A stretch of 64,000 nt of DNA from Sphingomonas jinjuensis (GTDB lineage Bacteria; Pseudomonadota; Alphaproteobacteria; Sphingomonadales; Sphingomonadaceae), in assembly GCF_014197105.1 (NCBI RefSeq), contig NZ_JACIEV010000004.1, positions 124,001 through 188,000 of the forward strand, written 5' to 3'. Under the pieces are notes generated by a model. That model ran no database searches. It was given only the letters and a program-made list of their open reading frames with translations, and was not told where the DNA came from. This document shows, one piece after another, positions 57,581-64,000 of this stretch. Positions within the stretch are counted from its first letter, which is position 1; each line of letters starts with the position of its first letter. The position numbers and the translations under genes are program-made.

Positions 57581-58344
57581 TCGAACTGCCTGTCGCGGTC
57601 GCGGCGCTGTATCGCTTCATCCGGATCGACGATCCGGCGGCGGTTCGCGAGCGGGTCGAGCCGCTGCTCGACGCGGCGGGCGTGCGCGGCACCATCCTGC
57701 TGGCGCATGAAGGCATCAACGGCACCGTCGCCGGCGAGCCCGATACGCTGCGCGGCGCGATCGCGGCGTTGCAGGCGATGCCGGGGTTCGACGCGCTCGA
57801 GCTGAAATGGTCGGGCGCGGCGGCGATGCCGTTTGGGCGGCTGAAGGTAAAGGTGAAGGCGGAGATCGTGACGCTGGGCGATCCCGCGGCCGATCCGACG
57901 CAGGCCGTGGGCGGATATGTCGCGCCTGCCGACTGGAACGCGCTGGTCGACGATCCCGACACGATCGTGATCGACACGCGCAACGATTACGAGGTCGCGA
58001 TCGGCAGCTTCGCGGGCGCGGTCGATCCCGGTACGCCAAGCTTCCGCGACTTTCCCGCCTGGGTCGATGCGCACAGCGACGAATTGGCGGGCAAGCGGGT
58101 CGCGATGTTCTGCACGGGCGGCATCCGCTGCGAAAAGGCGACGGCGCTGCTCAAGACGCGCGGGATCGACGACGTCCTTCACCTGAAGGGCGGCATCCTC
58201 GCCTATCTGGAACAGGTGCCCGCCGCCGACAGCCGCTGGCAGGGCGAATGCTTCGTGTTCGACGAACGGGTGGCGGTGGGCCATGGGCTCGCCCCCGGCA
58301 GCTATGCGATGGATCGGGAGCGCGGCTTGCCGGTCAAGCGCTGA
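57577..58344 (+). CDS. trhO: tRNA uridine(34) hydroxylase TrhO (rhodanese family)
   Basis: A 255-residue YceA/TrhO-type protein: N-terminal acylphosphatase-like domain (YRFIRIDDPAAVRERV, HEGINGT), rhodanese domain with IDTRNDYEVAIGSF and catalytic Cys in CTGGIRCEKATALL. It makes 5-hydroxyuridine at the wobble base of tRNA using O2. Likely starts at TTG 57577 overlapping the regulator stop (TTGA), placing it in a two-component operon. Confidence 0.9.
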   Translation: MIELPVAVAALYRFIRIDDPAAVRERVEPLLDAAGVRGTILLAHEGINGTVAGEPDTLRGAIAALQAMPGFDALELKWSGAAAMPFGRLKVKVKAEIVTLGDPAADPTQAVGGYVAPADWNALVDDPDTIVIDTRNDYEVAIGSFAGAVDPGTPSFRDFPAWVDAHSDELAGKRVAMFCTGGIRCEKATALLKTRGIDDVLHLKGGILAYLEQVPAADSRWQGECFVFDERVAVGHGLAPGSYAMDRERGLPVKR

Positions 58345-58348
58345 CGGA

Positions 58349-59566
58349 TCATTGCCGCAGCCGTCCCGAGGGCCTGAGCCGCGGTCGTTTGCCCGCCACG
58401 ACCATCGCTGGCGCGCCCTGCGCCTGCTCTTCCCAGCGTTGCAGCAAGCGGTCGAGCCGTGGCGACGGGTCGACGTTGCTGAGCCGGCCGTTGAACAGGA
58501 ATGCCGCCACCGCGCTTCGCTTCACGACATGGGTGTGGAAGCGATAGCCGAGCCATGCCGCCAGCGTGACCGCGATCGCATATTTGGTCTGCGGGCTCCA
58601 CGCGACGCGGGCCAGCTGGGCGTTGATCGCGATGATGATCGGGAAATGGACGAGGTAGATGGTGTAGGAAGCGTCGGCGATCCGCCGGACCGCCAGCGGC
58701 AGCGTGCGGATCAGCAGCGACGAGCGCAGCACCAGGATGAAGACGAGCAGCGGTGCCGCCGCGCTGACGAGCGCGCTGAACGTCGCGCGCAAGCCATGCC
58801 CCAGCGCCGCCGAGGCCCAGCCGCTCCAGCCCCAGCCGAGCTCGCCGAGCACCAGCAGCGCCAGCATCGCGGTGGCGAAGCGGCAGTCGGTGACGAGCCG
58901 CCGTCGCAATCGCTCGCACCGCGCCATAACGAAGCCGAACGCGAACAGCGGCGCATAGCCGGGGATCAGCGGGGCGTTGCCCAGCCGCTCGGTCCAATCG
59001 GGCGACACCGCCGCCCTGAGCGCGACGGCACCGACCTCGTGAAGCGATGCCGCGGTGACGACGACCATCAGCACGAATAGGCGCGCCCGCGGTTTTTCAG
59101 GGCCGTAGCGCTCGCACAGCCGCGGGGCGAGGTTCCAGCGGCGATCGGCGGCGTCGAGCACCACCGCGAGCGGCGAATAGGCGAGCAGGCCGGCGAGGAA
59201 CCAGAGGTGATGCCATTCGAACGGCAGCGGCAACGGTCGCTCGACCGGCCCCAGCGCGATCAGCACGGGGATCAGCGGACAGATCCACAGCATCCCGAAC
59301 ACCAGCGGCACGCCGACCTGGCGCAGGCGGCGCATCAGCCAGGGCACGCCGCCATGTCGCCCGATCGCCACCGCGGCGAGATAGCCCGCCAGCGCATCGA
59401 AGGTGCCGACGCGGAAGAGGTGCGACACCGTCTGCACGAACAGCAGCACCGCGTCGGGCGCGAGCAGCGTCGAGCCGTGGACGAAGATGCCCGCCGCCAT
59501 CAGCAGCGCGCGCCAGGCGTCGAGCCCTTCGTTGCGGGTCGCAGGGGTCGGCCGCGATAGCTTCAT
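58349..59566 (-). CDS. Acyltransferase 3 / OpgC-like membrane protein
   Basis: A 405-residue protein with about ten transmembrane segments. The start RNEGLDAWRALLMAAGIFVH carries the Arg and His typical of acyltransferase-3 proteins (MdoC/OpgC-like). LVHFPIIIAINAQLA comes near the end. It probably O-acylates a glycan. Overlaps the SGNH hydrolase gene by 4 bp. Ends 4 bp from the convergent trhO stop. Confidence 0.88.
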   Translation of the reverse strand: MKLSRPTPATRNEGLDAWRALLMAAGIFVHGSTLLAPDAVLLFVQTVSHLFRVGTFDALAGYLAAVAIGRHGGVPWLMRRLRQVGVPLVFGMLWICPLIPVLIALGPVERPLPLPFEWHHLWFLAGLLAYSPLAVVLDAADRRWNLAPRLCERYGPEKPRARLFVLMVVVTAASLHEVGAVALRAAVSPDWTERLGNAPLIPGYAPLFAFGFVMARCERLRRRLVTDCRFATAMLALLVLGELGWGWSGWASAALGHGLRATFSALVSAAAPLLVFILVLRSSLLIRTLPLAVRRIADASYTIYLVHFPIIIAINAQLARVAWSPQTKYAIAVTLAAWLGYRFHTHVVKRSAVAAFLFNGRLSNVDPSPRLDRLLQRWEEQAQGAPAMVVAGKRPRLRPSGRLRQ

Positions 59567-60294
59567 CGACGCGTCGCCGAGCGGCAGCGATGGACCAGCG
59601 CGGCTGGCAGCGCGCGCTCGACGCCACGGCGCACGGCGGCGCCCCAAATCGCATAGCCGCGCTCGTCGAGATGGATGCCGTCTTCACGATAATAGGGGCC
59701 GGGCGCGCCCGCGACGAGCAGCTGCCCACCGGCGGGGACGAAGGCGGTCCCGGGCCGCGTCGCCAACGCCCGGGCGACCAGCCGATCGTCCTCCAGCTGT
59801 GCCTCGCGCATGTACCAGCGGGTCGGGCTCGGCTTTTGCGCGATCACGACGATGGGCACGCCGGGCATCCGTCGCCGTTCGAGGTCGATCAGCGCCATCA
59901 ACGCCGCGGTTGCGCTGGATGCGCTGGCGCCGTCGGCGATATCGTTTTCGCCCGCATAGTTGACAATCGCGGCGGGCGGGGGCCCCGGCGGATCGTTCAG
60001 CAGCCGCCGCTCGATCTCGTCGATGTGGACGCCATTGACGCCGCGCTGGCGCACCGACCAGGGCGCCATCGCGCCTGAAAGATCGGGCCAGCGATTGATC
60101 GTCGAACTGCCGACGAACCAGATTGTGCATCCGTCGCGCGGCGGCTCGCCCCCCGGCAACGGCGAGCGCAGCGCCAGCGCCTGGCGCGCATACCCCCACG
60201 CCTTCACCGCCGTACACACGATCGCAAGCGCGAGCGTGATCCGCAGCAGCAGCGAGAACAGCCGCTCGGGCGATCCGGCAGGGGAACGAGGCAT
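59563..60294 (-). CDS. SGNH/GDSL hydrolase, membrane anchored
   Basis: A 243-residue protein with an N-terminal membrane segment (LFSLLLRITLALAIVCTAV), then SGNH blocks: Ser in IWFVGSSTIN, Asn in YAGENDI, Asp/His in DGIHLDERGY. Likely a periplasmic esterase working with the following acyltransferase on O-acetyl groups of a surface glycan. The pairing is inference. Start 60294 chosen because the upstream extension is repeat. Confidence 0.87.
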   Translation of the reverse strand: MPRSPAGSPERLFSLLLRITLALAIVCTAVKAWGYARQALALRSPLPGGEPPRDGCTIWFVGSSTINRWPDLSGAMAPWSVRQRGVNGVHIDEIERRLLNDPPGPPPAAIVNYAGENDIADGASASSATAALMALIDLERRRMPGVPIVVIAQKPSPTRWYMREAQLEDDRLVARALATRPGTAFVPAGGQLLVAGAPGPYYREDGIHLDERGYAIWGAAVRRGVERALPAALVHRCRSATRR

Positions 60295-60350
60295 CGGCGG
60301 GGTGTACTCGCGATGGCTTAAGGTGGGGTTGCGATGACGGACGTTGCGAT

Positions 60351-60473
60351 CCTCCCCCGCCAGGGGCAGGTGGCAGCCGCAGGCTGACGGAGGGGGCGGA
60401 TGCACTATCGCCGGGGGTCGCTCACCTCCCCCTCCGTCACGCTGCGCGCGCCACCTCCCCCTGGCGGGGGAGG
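60351..60473. repeat. Family C palindromic repeat, paired units
   Basis: CCTCCCCCGCCAGGGGCAGG faces CCTCCCCCTGGCGGGGGAGG. Closest to 46570-46693. Confidence 0.87.
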
Positions 60474-60534
60474 ATTGCAGGCTCAGCGCTATAAGCTGTG
60501 CTTCCGCTCGCAGGGCGCCTGCGGCCAGAAATCC

Positions 60535-60600
60535 CGAAACGAGTTCAGCATGACGACCTTCGTCTTACACCGTTATGCTGAACTCGATTCAGCATCTCTC
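60535..60600. repeat. Family D palindromic repeat, rearranged units
   Basis: GAAACGAGTTCAGCATGACG is followed by TTATGCTGAACTCGATTCAG. The units face outward compared with other copies, suggesting a rearranged or tandem junction. Confidence 0.7.
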
Positions 60601-60665
60601 TCGACCGCGCGCCCGCTCGTGAAGGATGTACGCGAGGCGCCTCTCCTGCTATCGGGCGCGCCATC

Positions 60666-62519
60666 ATGCTCAACCTCAACGGCATCACCGTGCGCCTTGG
60701 CGGGCGCACGATCCTGGACGGTGCGTCGGCGGCATTGCCGCCGGGCAGCCGCGTCGGCCTGATCGGGCGCAACGGCGCGGGCAAGTCAACGCTGGTGCGC
60801 GTCATTGCCGGCCAGCTGGAACCCGATAGCGGCAGCGCCGACATGCCGCGCGGCGCGCGTATCGGTTATATCGCGCAGGAAGCGCCGTCGGGCACCGCGA
60901 CGCCGTTCGACACCGTGCTCGCCGCCGATCTGGAGCGCGCGGCACTGATGATCGAGAGCGAGACGTGCGAGGATCCCGACCGGCTGGGCGACGTCTATGA
61001 GCGGCTGATCGCGATCGACGCCTATACCGCGCCGGCGCGCGCCGCGCAGATCCTGCTCGGCCTCGGCTTCGACGAGGACATGCAGCAGCAGCCGCTCGAC
61101 AGCTTTTCGGGCGGCTGGAAGATGCGCGTCGCGCTCGCCGCGCTGCTGTTCTCGCAGCCCGACCTGCTGCTGCTCGACGAGCCATCGAACCACCTCGATC
61201 TCGAAGCGGTGATGTGGTTGGAGGATTTCCTCAAGAGCTACAAGGCGACGATCGTCGTCGTCAGCCACGAGCGCGACTTCCTCAACAACGTGGTCGACCA
61301 TATCCTCCACCTGCAGGGCGGCAAGATCACGCTCTATCCGGGCGGATACGACTCGTTCGAGCGCCAGCGCGCCGAACGGATGGCACAGCTCGCCGCCGCC
61401 AAGGCGAACCAGGACGTGCAGCGCGCCAAGCTGCAGGACTATATCGCCCGCAACTCCGCCCGCGCCTCGACCGCCAAGCAGGCGCAGAGCCGCGCCAAGA
61501 TGCTGGCGAAGATGCAGCCGATCGCCGAGCTGGCGAACGACCCGACACTGTCGTTCGGCTTCCCCGATCCCGATGCGCTGCGCCCGCCGCTGATCACGCT
61601 CGACCTCGCCAGCGTCGGCTATGCCGACACGCCGATCCTGAAGCGGCTGAACCTGCGCATCGACCCCGACGATCGCCTTGCGCTGCTGGGCCGCAACGGC
61701 AACGGCAAGACGACGCTCGCCCGCCTGCTGGCCGCGCAGCTGACGCCGATGGAGGGCGACATGGCCGCGTCGGGGAAGATGCGCGTCGGCTATTTCACCC
61801 AGTATCAGGTCGAGGAGCTCGACGCCGACGACACGCCGCTGGCGCACATGACGCGGGTCATGCGCGACGCGTCGCCGGCCGCGGTTCGCGCGCAGCTGGG
61901 TCGGTTCGGCTTTTCGGGCGACCGCGCGACCGGCCAGGTCGGCAAGATGTCGGGCGGCGAGAAGGCGCGGCTAGCGCTGGCGCTCATCACCCGCGACGCC
62001 CCGCACCTGCTGATCCTCGACGAGCCGACCAACCACCTCGACGTCGATGCGCGCGAGGCGCTGGTCCAGGCGCTCAACGACTATAAGGGCGCTGTCATCC
62101 TCGTCAGCCACGATCGCCACATGGTCGAGCTGACCGCCGACCGGCTGGTGCTGGTCGACAACGGCACCGCGCGCGAATTCGACGGCAGCCTCGACGATTA
62201 TGTCAGGATGATCCTGGCGGGCGACGACAAGCCTGCCGAAGCGCGCGGCAGCAAGAAGGACCGCAAGGCCGCCGCGGCGGCGCGCGAGGCGGAAAAGGCG
62301 GCGCGCAAGGCGGCGAAGGATATCGAGGCGGAGCTGGCGACGCTCAACGCCGAGCGGTCGGCGGTCGATCGCGCGATGTTCGATCCGTCGTCGGCGGAAC
62401 CGCGCTTCGCCAAGCTCTCGATGACCGAGCTGATGAAGCGCCGCGCCGAGCTGACCGACGCGATCGACAGTGCCGAAGCGCGCTGGCTGGAGGCGAGCGA
62501 GGCGCTGGAGGCGGCGTGA
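60666..62519 (+). CDS. ABC-F family ATP-binding protein (Uup/YheS-like)
   Basis: A 617-residue soluble protein with two ABC domains. Walker A GRNGAGKST and GRNGNGKTT, signatures SFSGGWKMR and KMSGGEKAR, Walker B LLLLDEPSNHLD and LLILDEPTNHLD, and a linker (about residues 240-320) of the ABC-F type. C-terminal coiled-coil region KAARKAAKDIEAELATL. ABC-F proteins act on ribosomes. No membrane domain is present. Confidence 0.94.
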   Translation: MLNLNGITVRLGGRTILDGASAALPPGSRVGLIGRNGAGKSTLVRVIAGQLEPDSGSADMPRGARIGYIAQEAPSGTATPFDTVLAADLERAALMIESETCEDPDRLGDVYERLIAIDAYTAPARAAQILLGLGFDEDMQQQPLDSFSGGWKMRVALAALLFSQPDLLLLDEPSNHLDLEAVMWLEDFLKSYKATIVVVSHERDFLNNVVDHILHLQGGKITLYPGGYDSFERQRAERMAQLAAAKANQDVQRAKLQDYIARNSARASTAKQAQSRAKMLAKMQPIAELANDPTLSFGFPDPDALRPPLITLDLASVGYADTPILKRLNLRIDPDDRLALLGRNGNGKTTLARLLAAQLTPMEGDMAASGKMRVGYFTQYQVEELDADDTPLAHMTRVMRDASPAAVRAQLGRFGFSGDRATGQVGKMSGGEKARLALALITRDAPHLLILDEPTNHLDVDAREALVQALNDYKGAVILVSHDRHMVELTADRLVLVDNGTAREFDGSLDDYVRMILAGDDKPAEARGSKKDRKAAAAAREAEKAARKAAKDIEAELATLNAERSAVDRAMFDPSSAEPRFAKLSMTELMKRRAELTDAIDSAEARWLEASEALEAA

Positions 62520-62920
62520 CGCGCCGCGTCACCGCGATCCGCATCCATTGCCCGGTCGAGGCTGGGACGTTGGCCGCGCTGCTCGGCGGCGATACCGCCG
62601 CCGCCGCGGCGGGCGACGCGACGCTGGCGGCGATGATGGCGGTGATCCGCGCGCATCCGGTGCTCGGCGATTTCGGCGTCTACCAGTCGGTGATGGAGCT
62701 GGCGCCCGGCTGGGAGGTGTTCACGCCCTCCCCGCAAGCGACGCCGACGCTGGGCGCAGCCGGCGCGACGACGATCTCGCCGACCGTGATCGTCAAGAGC
62801 TATGCCGCCTTCGATGCCGATCCGGCACAGCTGGACGCGGCGCTGGCCGCGATCATGGCGGCGCATCCGTGGGAAACGCCGGTGGTGGAGCTGGTCGAGG
62901 CGGCGCTGCTGACACGCTGA
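62516..62920 (+). CDS. Conserved-looking hypothetical protein coupled to ABC-F gene
   Basis: A 134-residue protein beginning at GTG 62516 (GTGA overlap). Contains VYQSVMELAPGWEVFTPSP and ends DAALAAIMAAHPWETPVVEL. The HPWETPVVEL ending recalls the HPYEEP segment of NIF3/CutA-fold proteins, a weak resemblance. No function assigned. Confidence 0.7.
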   Translation: MTRRVTAIRIHCPVEAGTLAALLGGDTAAAAAGDATLAAMMAVIRAHPVLGDFGVYQSVMELAPGWEVFTPSPQATPTLGAAGATTISPTVIVKSYAAFDADPAQLDAALAAIMAAHPWETPVVELVEAALLTR

Positions 62921-62978
62921 TCACCGGCATATACGCAAGCCGCAATTGCCCCCGTCATCCCCGTGCCGCTAATGCCGG

Positions 62979-63578
62979 ATGATGACATCGACCGACACCT
63001 TGCCCCGCCACCTCAACCTCGGCTGCGGTTTCGACAAGCGTGAAGGGTGGCTGAACGTCGACAATTTCGCCGAATGCTCACCCGACATTATCGTCGATAT
63101 CGAAGCGACGCCGTGGCCGCTGCCGACGGACCAGTTCGATGCGGTGTTGCTGAAGCACGTGCTCGAACACGTCGGTCAGGATTTCGCGACGTTCAAGCGC
63201 GTGATGCAGGAGCTATATCGGGTCACCGCGTCGAACGGCCTGATCGAAATCCATGTGCCGCACGTCCGGCATGACACCTTCTGGTCGGATCCGACCCACG
63301 TTCGCGCCTTCACCAACATCACCTTCGAAATGATGTCGAAGCGTCGAAACCTCGAATGGGTGGCGAAGCGCGCCAATTACACGATGCTGGCGCTGGCGAT
63401 GAACGTCGACTTCGAACTGGAGCGGGCGGAAATCGAATACGCGCCCGAATGGACGGCGCGTCTCAATAGCGGCGAGATCACGCAGGACCAGATTCGCTTC
63501 GCCGCCACACATTACTGGAACGTGGCGCGCGAGATGCGCTTCGTCCTGCGTTGCGTGAAGGATCAAGCCTCGGCCTGA
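62979..63578 (+). CDS. Class I SAM-dependent methyltransferase
   Basis: A 199-residue protein with SAM-binding LNLGCGFDKREGWLNVD, acidic loop DIEATPWPL, and LLKHVLEHVGQDFATFKRVM, the pattern of small methyltransferases in surface-glycan clusters. The C-terminal half is not typical of a known substrate class. 3' end overlaps the convergent DUF3297 gene by 16 bp. Confidence 0.82.
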   Translation: MMTSTDTLPRHLNLGCGFDKREGWLNVDNFAECSPDIIVDIEATPWPLPTDQFDAVLLKHVLEHVGQDFATFKRVMQELYRVTASNGLIEIHVPHVRHDTFWSDPTHVRAFTNITFEMMSKRRNLEWVAKRANYTMLALAMNVDFELERAEIEYAPEWTARLNSGEITQDQIRFAATHYWNVAREMRFVLRCVKDQASA

Positions 63579-63841
63579 TCCTTGCCCTCGTCGCCCTCGG
63601 CCTTGGTGTCCTGGAAATAGGCCTCGACCGGGCCGGTCAGCTTGATCGTCAGCGGGCGGCCGTGGCGGTCGACCTTCTTGCCCAGCGCGACGCGGATCCA
63701 GCCTTCGGAGATGCTGTATTCCTCGACGTCGCGACGCTCCTGGCCCTTGAAGCGGATGCCGATGCCGCGCTCCAGCGTCGGCTGGTCGAAGTGCGGGCTG
63801 CTCGGGTCGATCGAGAGATGGTCGGGGGGCGTATCGGTCAT
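63563..63841 (-). CDS. DUF3297 family protein
   Basis: A 92-residue protein: MTDTPPDHLSIDPSSPHFD, IGIRFKGQERRDVEEYSISE, GWIRVALGKKVDRHGRPLT and an acidic tail. This matches the DUF3297 pattern known from proteobacteria. Function unknown. ATG 63841. Confidence 0.82.
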   Translation of the reverse strand: MTDTPPDHLSIDPSSPHFDQPTLERGIGIRFKGQERRDVEEYSISEGWIRVALGKKVDRHGRPLTIKLTGPVEAYFQDTKAEGDEGKDQAEA

Positions 63842-63879
63842 GCGCGCGCCTCTAGCGCCAAGCCGGCAGCGTGCGCCAC

Positions 63880-63915
63880 AAAAAAGCGGCGCGGTAGATC
63901 GCTCCACCGCGCCGC
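63880..63915 (-). terminator. Intrinsic terminator, minus strand
   Basis: On the minus strand GCGGCGCGGT, a 10-base loop, ACCGCGCCGC, then TTTTTT. It ends the transcript of the partial gene at the right edge. Confidence 0.88.
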
Positions 63916-63938
63916 CCTTCGCCCCACGTGACCTCTGG

Positions 63939-64000
63939 TCAGTCGCAGACGCGTACCCGGACGCGCTGGCCGTAATAGGGGTCGTAGCGCCACTGGTCGA
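63939..64000 (-). CDS. C-terminal fragment of an unidentified protein
   Basis: The minus-strand frame reads DQWRYDPYYGQRVRVRVCD then TGA at 63941-63939. The start is beyond the window. A Tyr/Arg/Val-rich ending with a late Cys suggests an exported small protein, similar in style to the RcnB or glycine-zipper group, but nothing firm can be said. The terminator at 63880-63915 follows. Confidence 0.6.
   Translation of the reverse strand, partial: DQWRYDPYYGQRVRVRVCD

Larger units (their letters stand above)
60295..60665. other. Repeat-filled gap upstream of ABC-F gene
   Basis: 370 bp between divergent genes holding a family C element (60351-60473) and a family D element (60535-60600). No gene is evident. 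Confidence 0.7.

Overview
The window looks like a chromosomal segment of a GC-rich sphingomonad (Alphaproteobacteria, Sphingomonas-like). Support: PEPxxWA-type sorting signal, large TonB-dependent receptor, a RamB/PccR-type regulator facing a methylmalonyl-CoA operon, a gene-transfer-agent-type holin/endolysin pair, yajC-secD-secF followed by a Mth938-like gene, bamD-recN-ligA proximity, and very dense intergenic palindromic repeats. Most genes are housekeeping. No prophage, CRISPR array, rRNA operon or classical insertion sequence was seen.

Layout. 1-5.7 kb: end of a probable prmA, phenylalanine hydroxylase, a DUF2459 membrane protein with a hydrolase, glycerophosphodiesterase with a small lipoprotein, and an XdhC/MocA-like molybdenum cofactor pair. 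5.7-11.1 kb: a tripartite efflux operon on the minus strand (NodT-type outer-membrane factor, MacA-like adaptor, MacB-like ATPase, MacB-like permease) with a DUF559 nuclease gene set between ATPase and permease. 11.3-22.2 kb: a long minus-strand operon for propionyl-CoA to succinyl-CoA conversion (pccB, two small genes, epimerase, enoyl-CoA hydratase, mutase, biotin synthase, DUF4160/DUF2442 pair, pccA), divergent from its likely regulator. 22.2-30 kb: two small secreted proteins, hslVU, a holin/endolysin pair beside tRNA-Pro(GGG), then yajC-secD-secF. 30-36.6 kb: a PEP-CTERM protein, a PHA locus (phaR, short phaC-like, phaA), alanine racemase, a GT-C glycosyltransferase. 36.6-37.2 kb: a gene-free region with a minus-strand terminator, a DnaA-box match and a palindrome. 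37.2-43.8 kb: glycine-zipper proteins, OsmC, crcB, and a tightly overlapped run rluA-paiB-HAD-small membrane protein-ATP12; then gmk. 43.8-52 kb: manA, bamD, recN, a Tat-exported SDR, ligA. 52-64 kb: TonB-dependent receptor, LytS/LytTR two-component pair with trhO, acyltransferase/SGNH pair, ABC-F protein, a methyltransferase, DUF3297.

The most unusual signal is the repeat landscape. At least six families of palindromic elements, usually two inverted units around a short spacer, fill intergenic gaps. Two elements sit in frame inside genes of the same pathway: one in the linker of methylmalonyl-CoA mutase and one in a loop of propionyl-CoA carboxylase alpha. One family forms near-perfect 34-bp inverted termini around the DUF559 gene inside the efflux operon, and the same termini with only a 31-bp core lie between hslV and hslU. 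Together these suggest an autonomous nuclease-coding unit and a non-autonomous derivative. That is an inference from sequence layout, not a demonstrated mobility.
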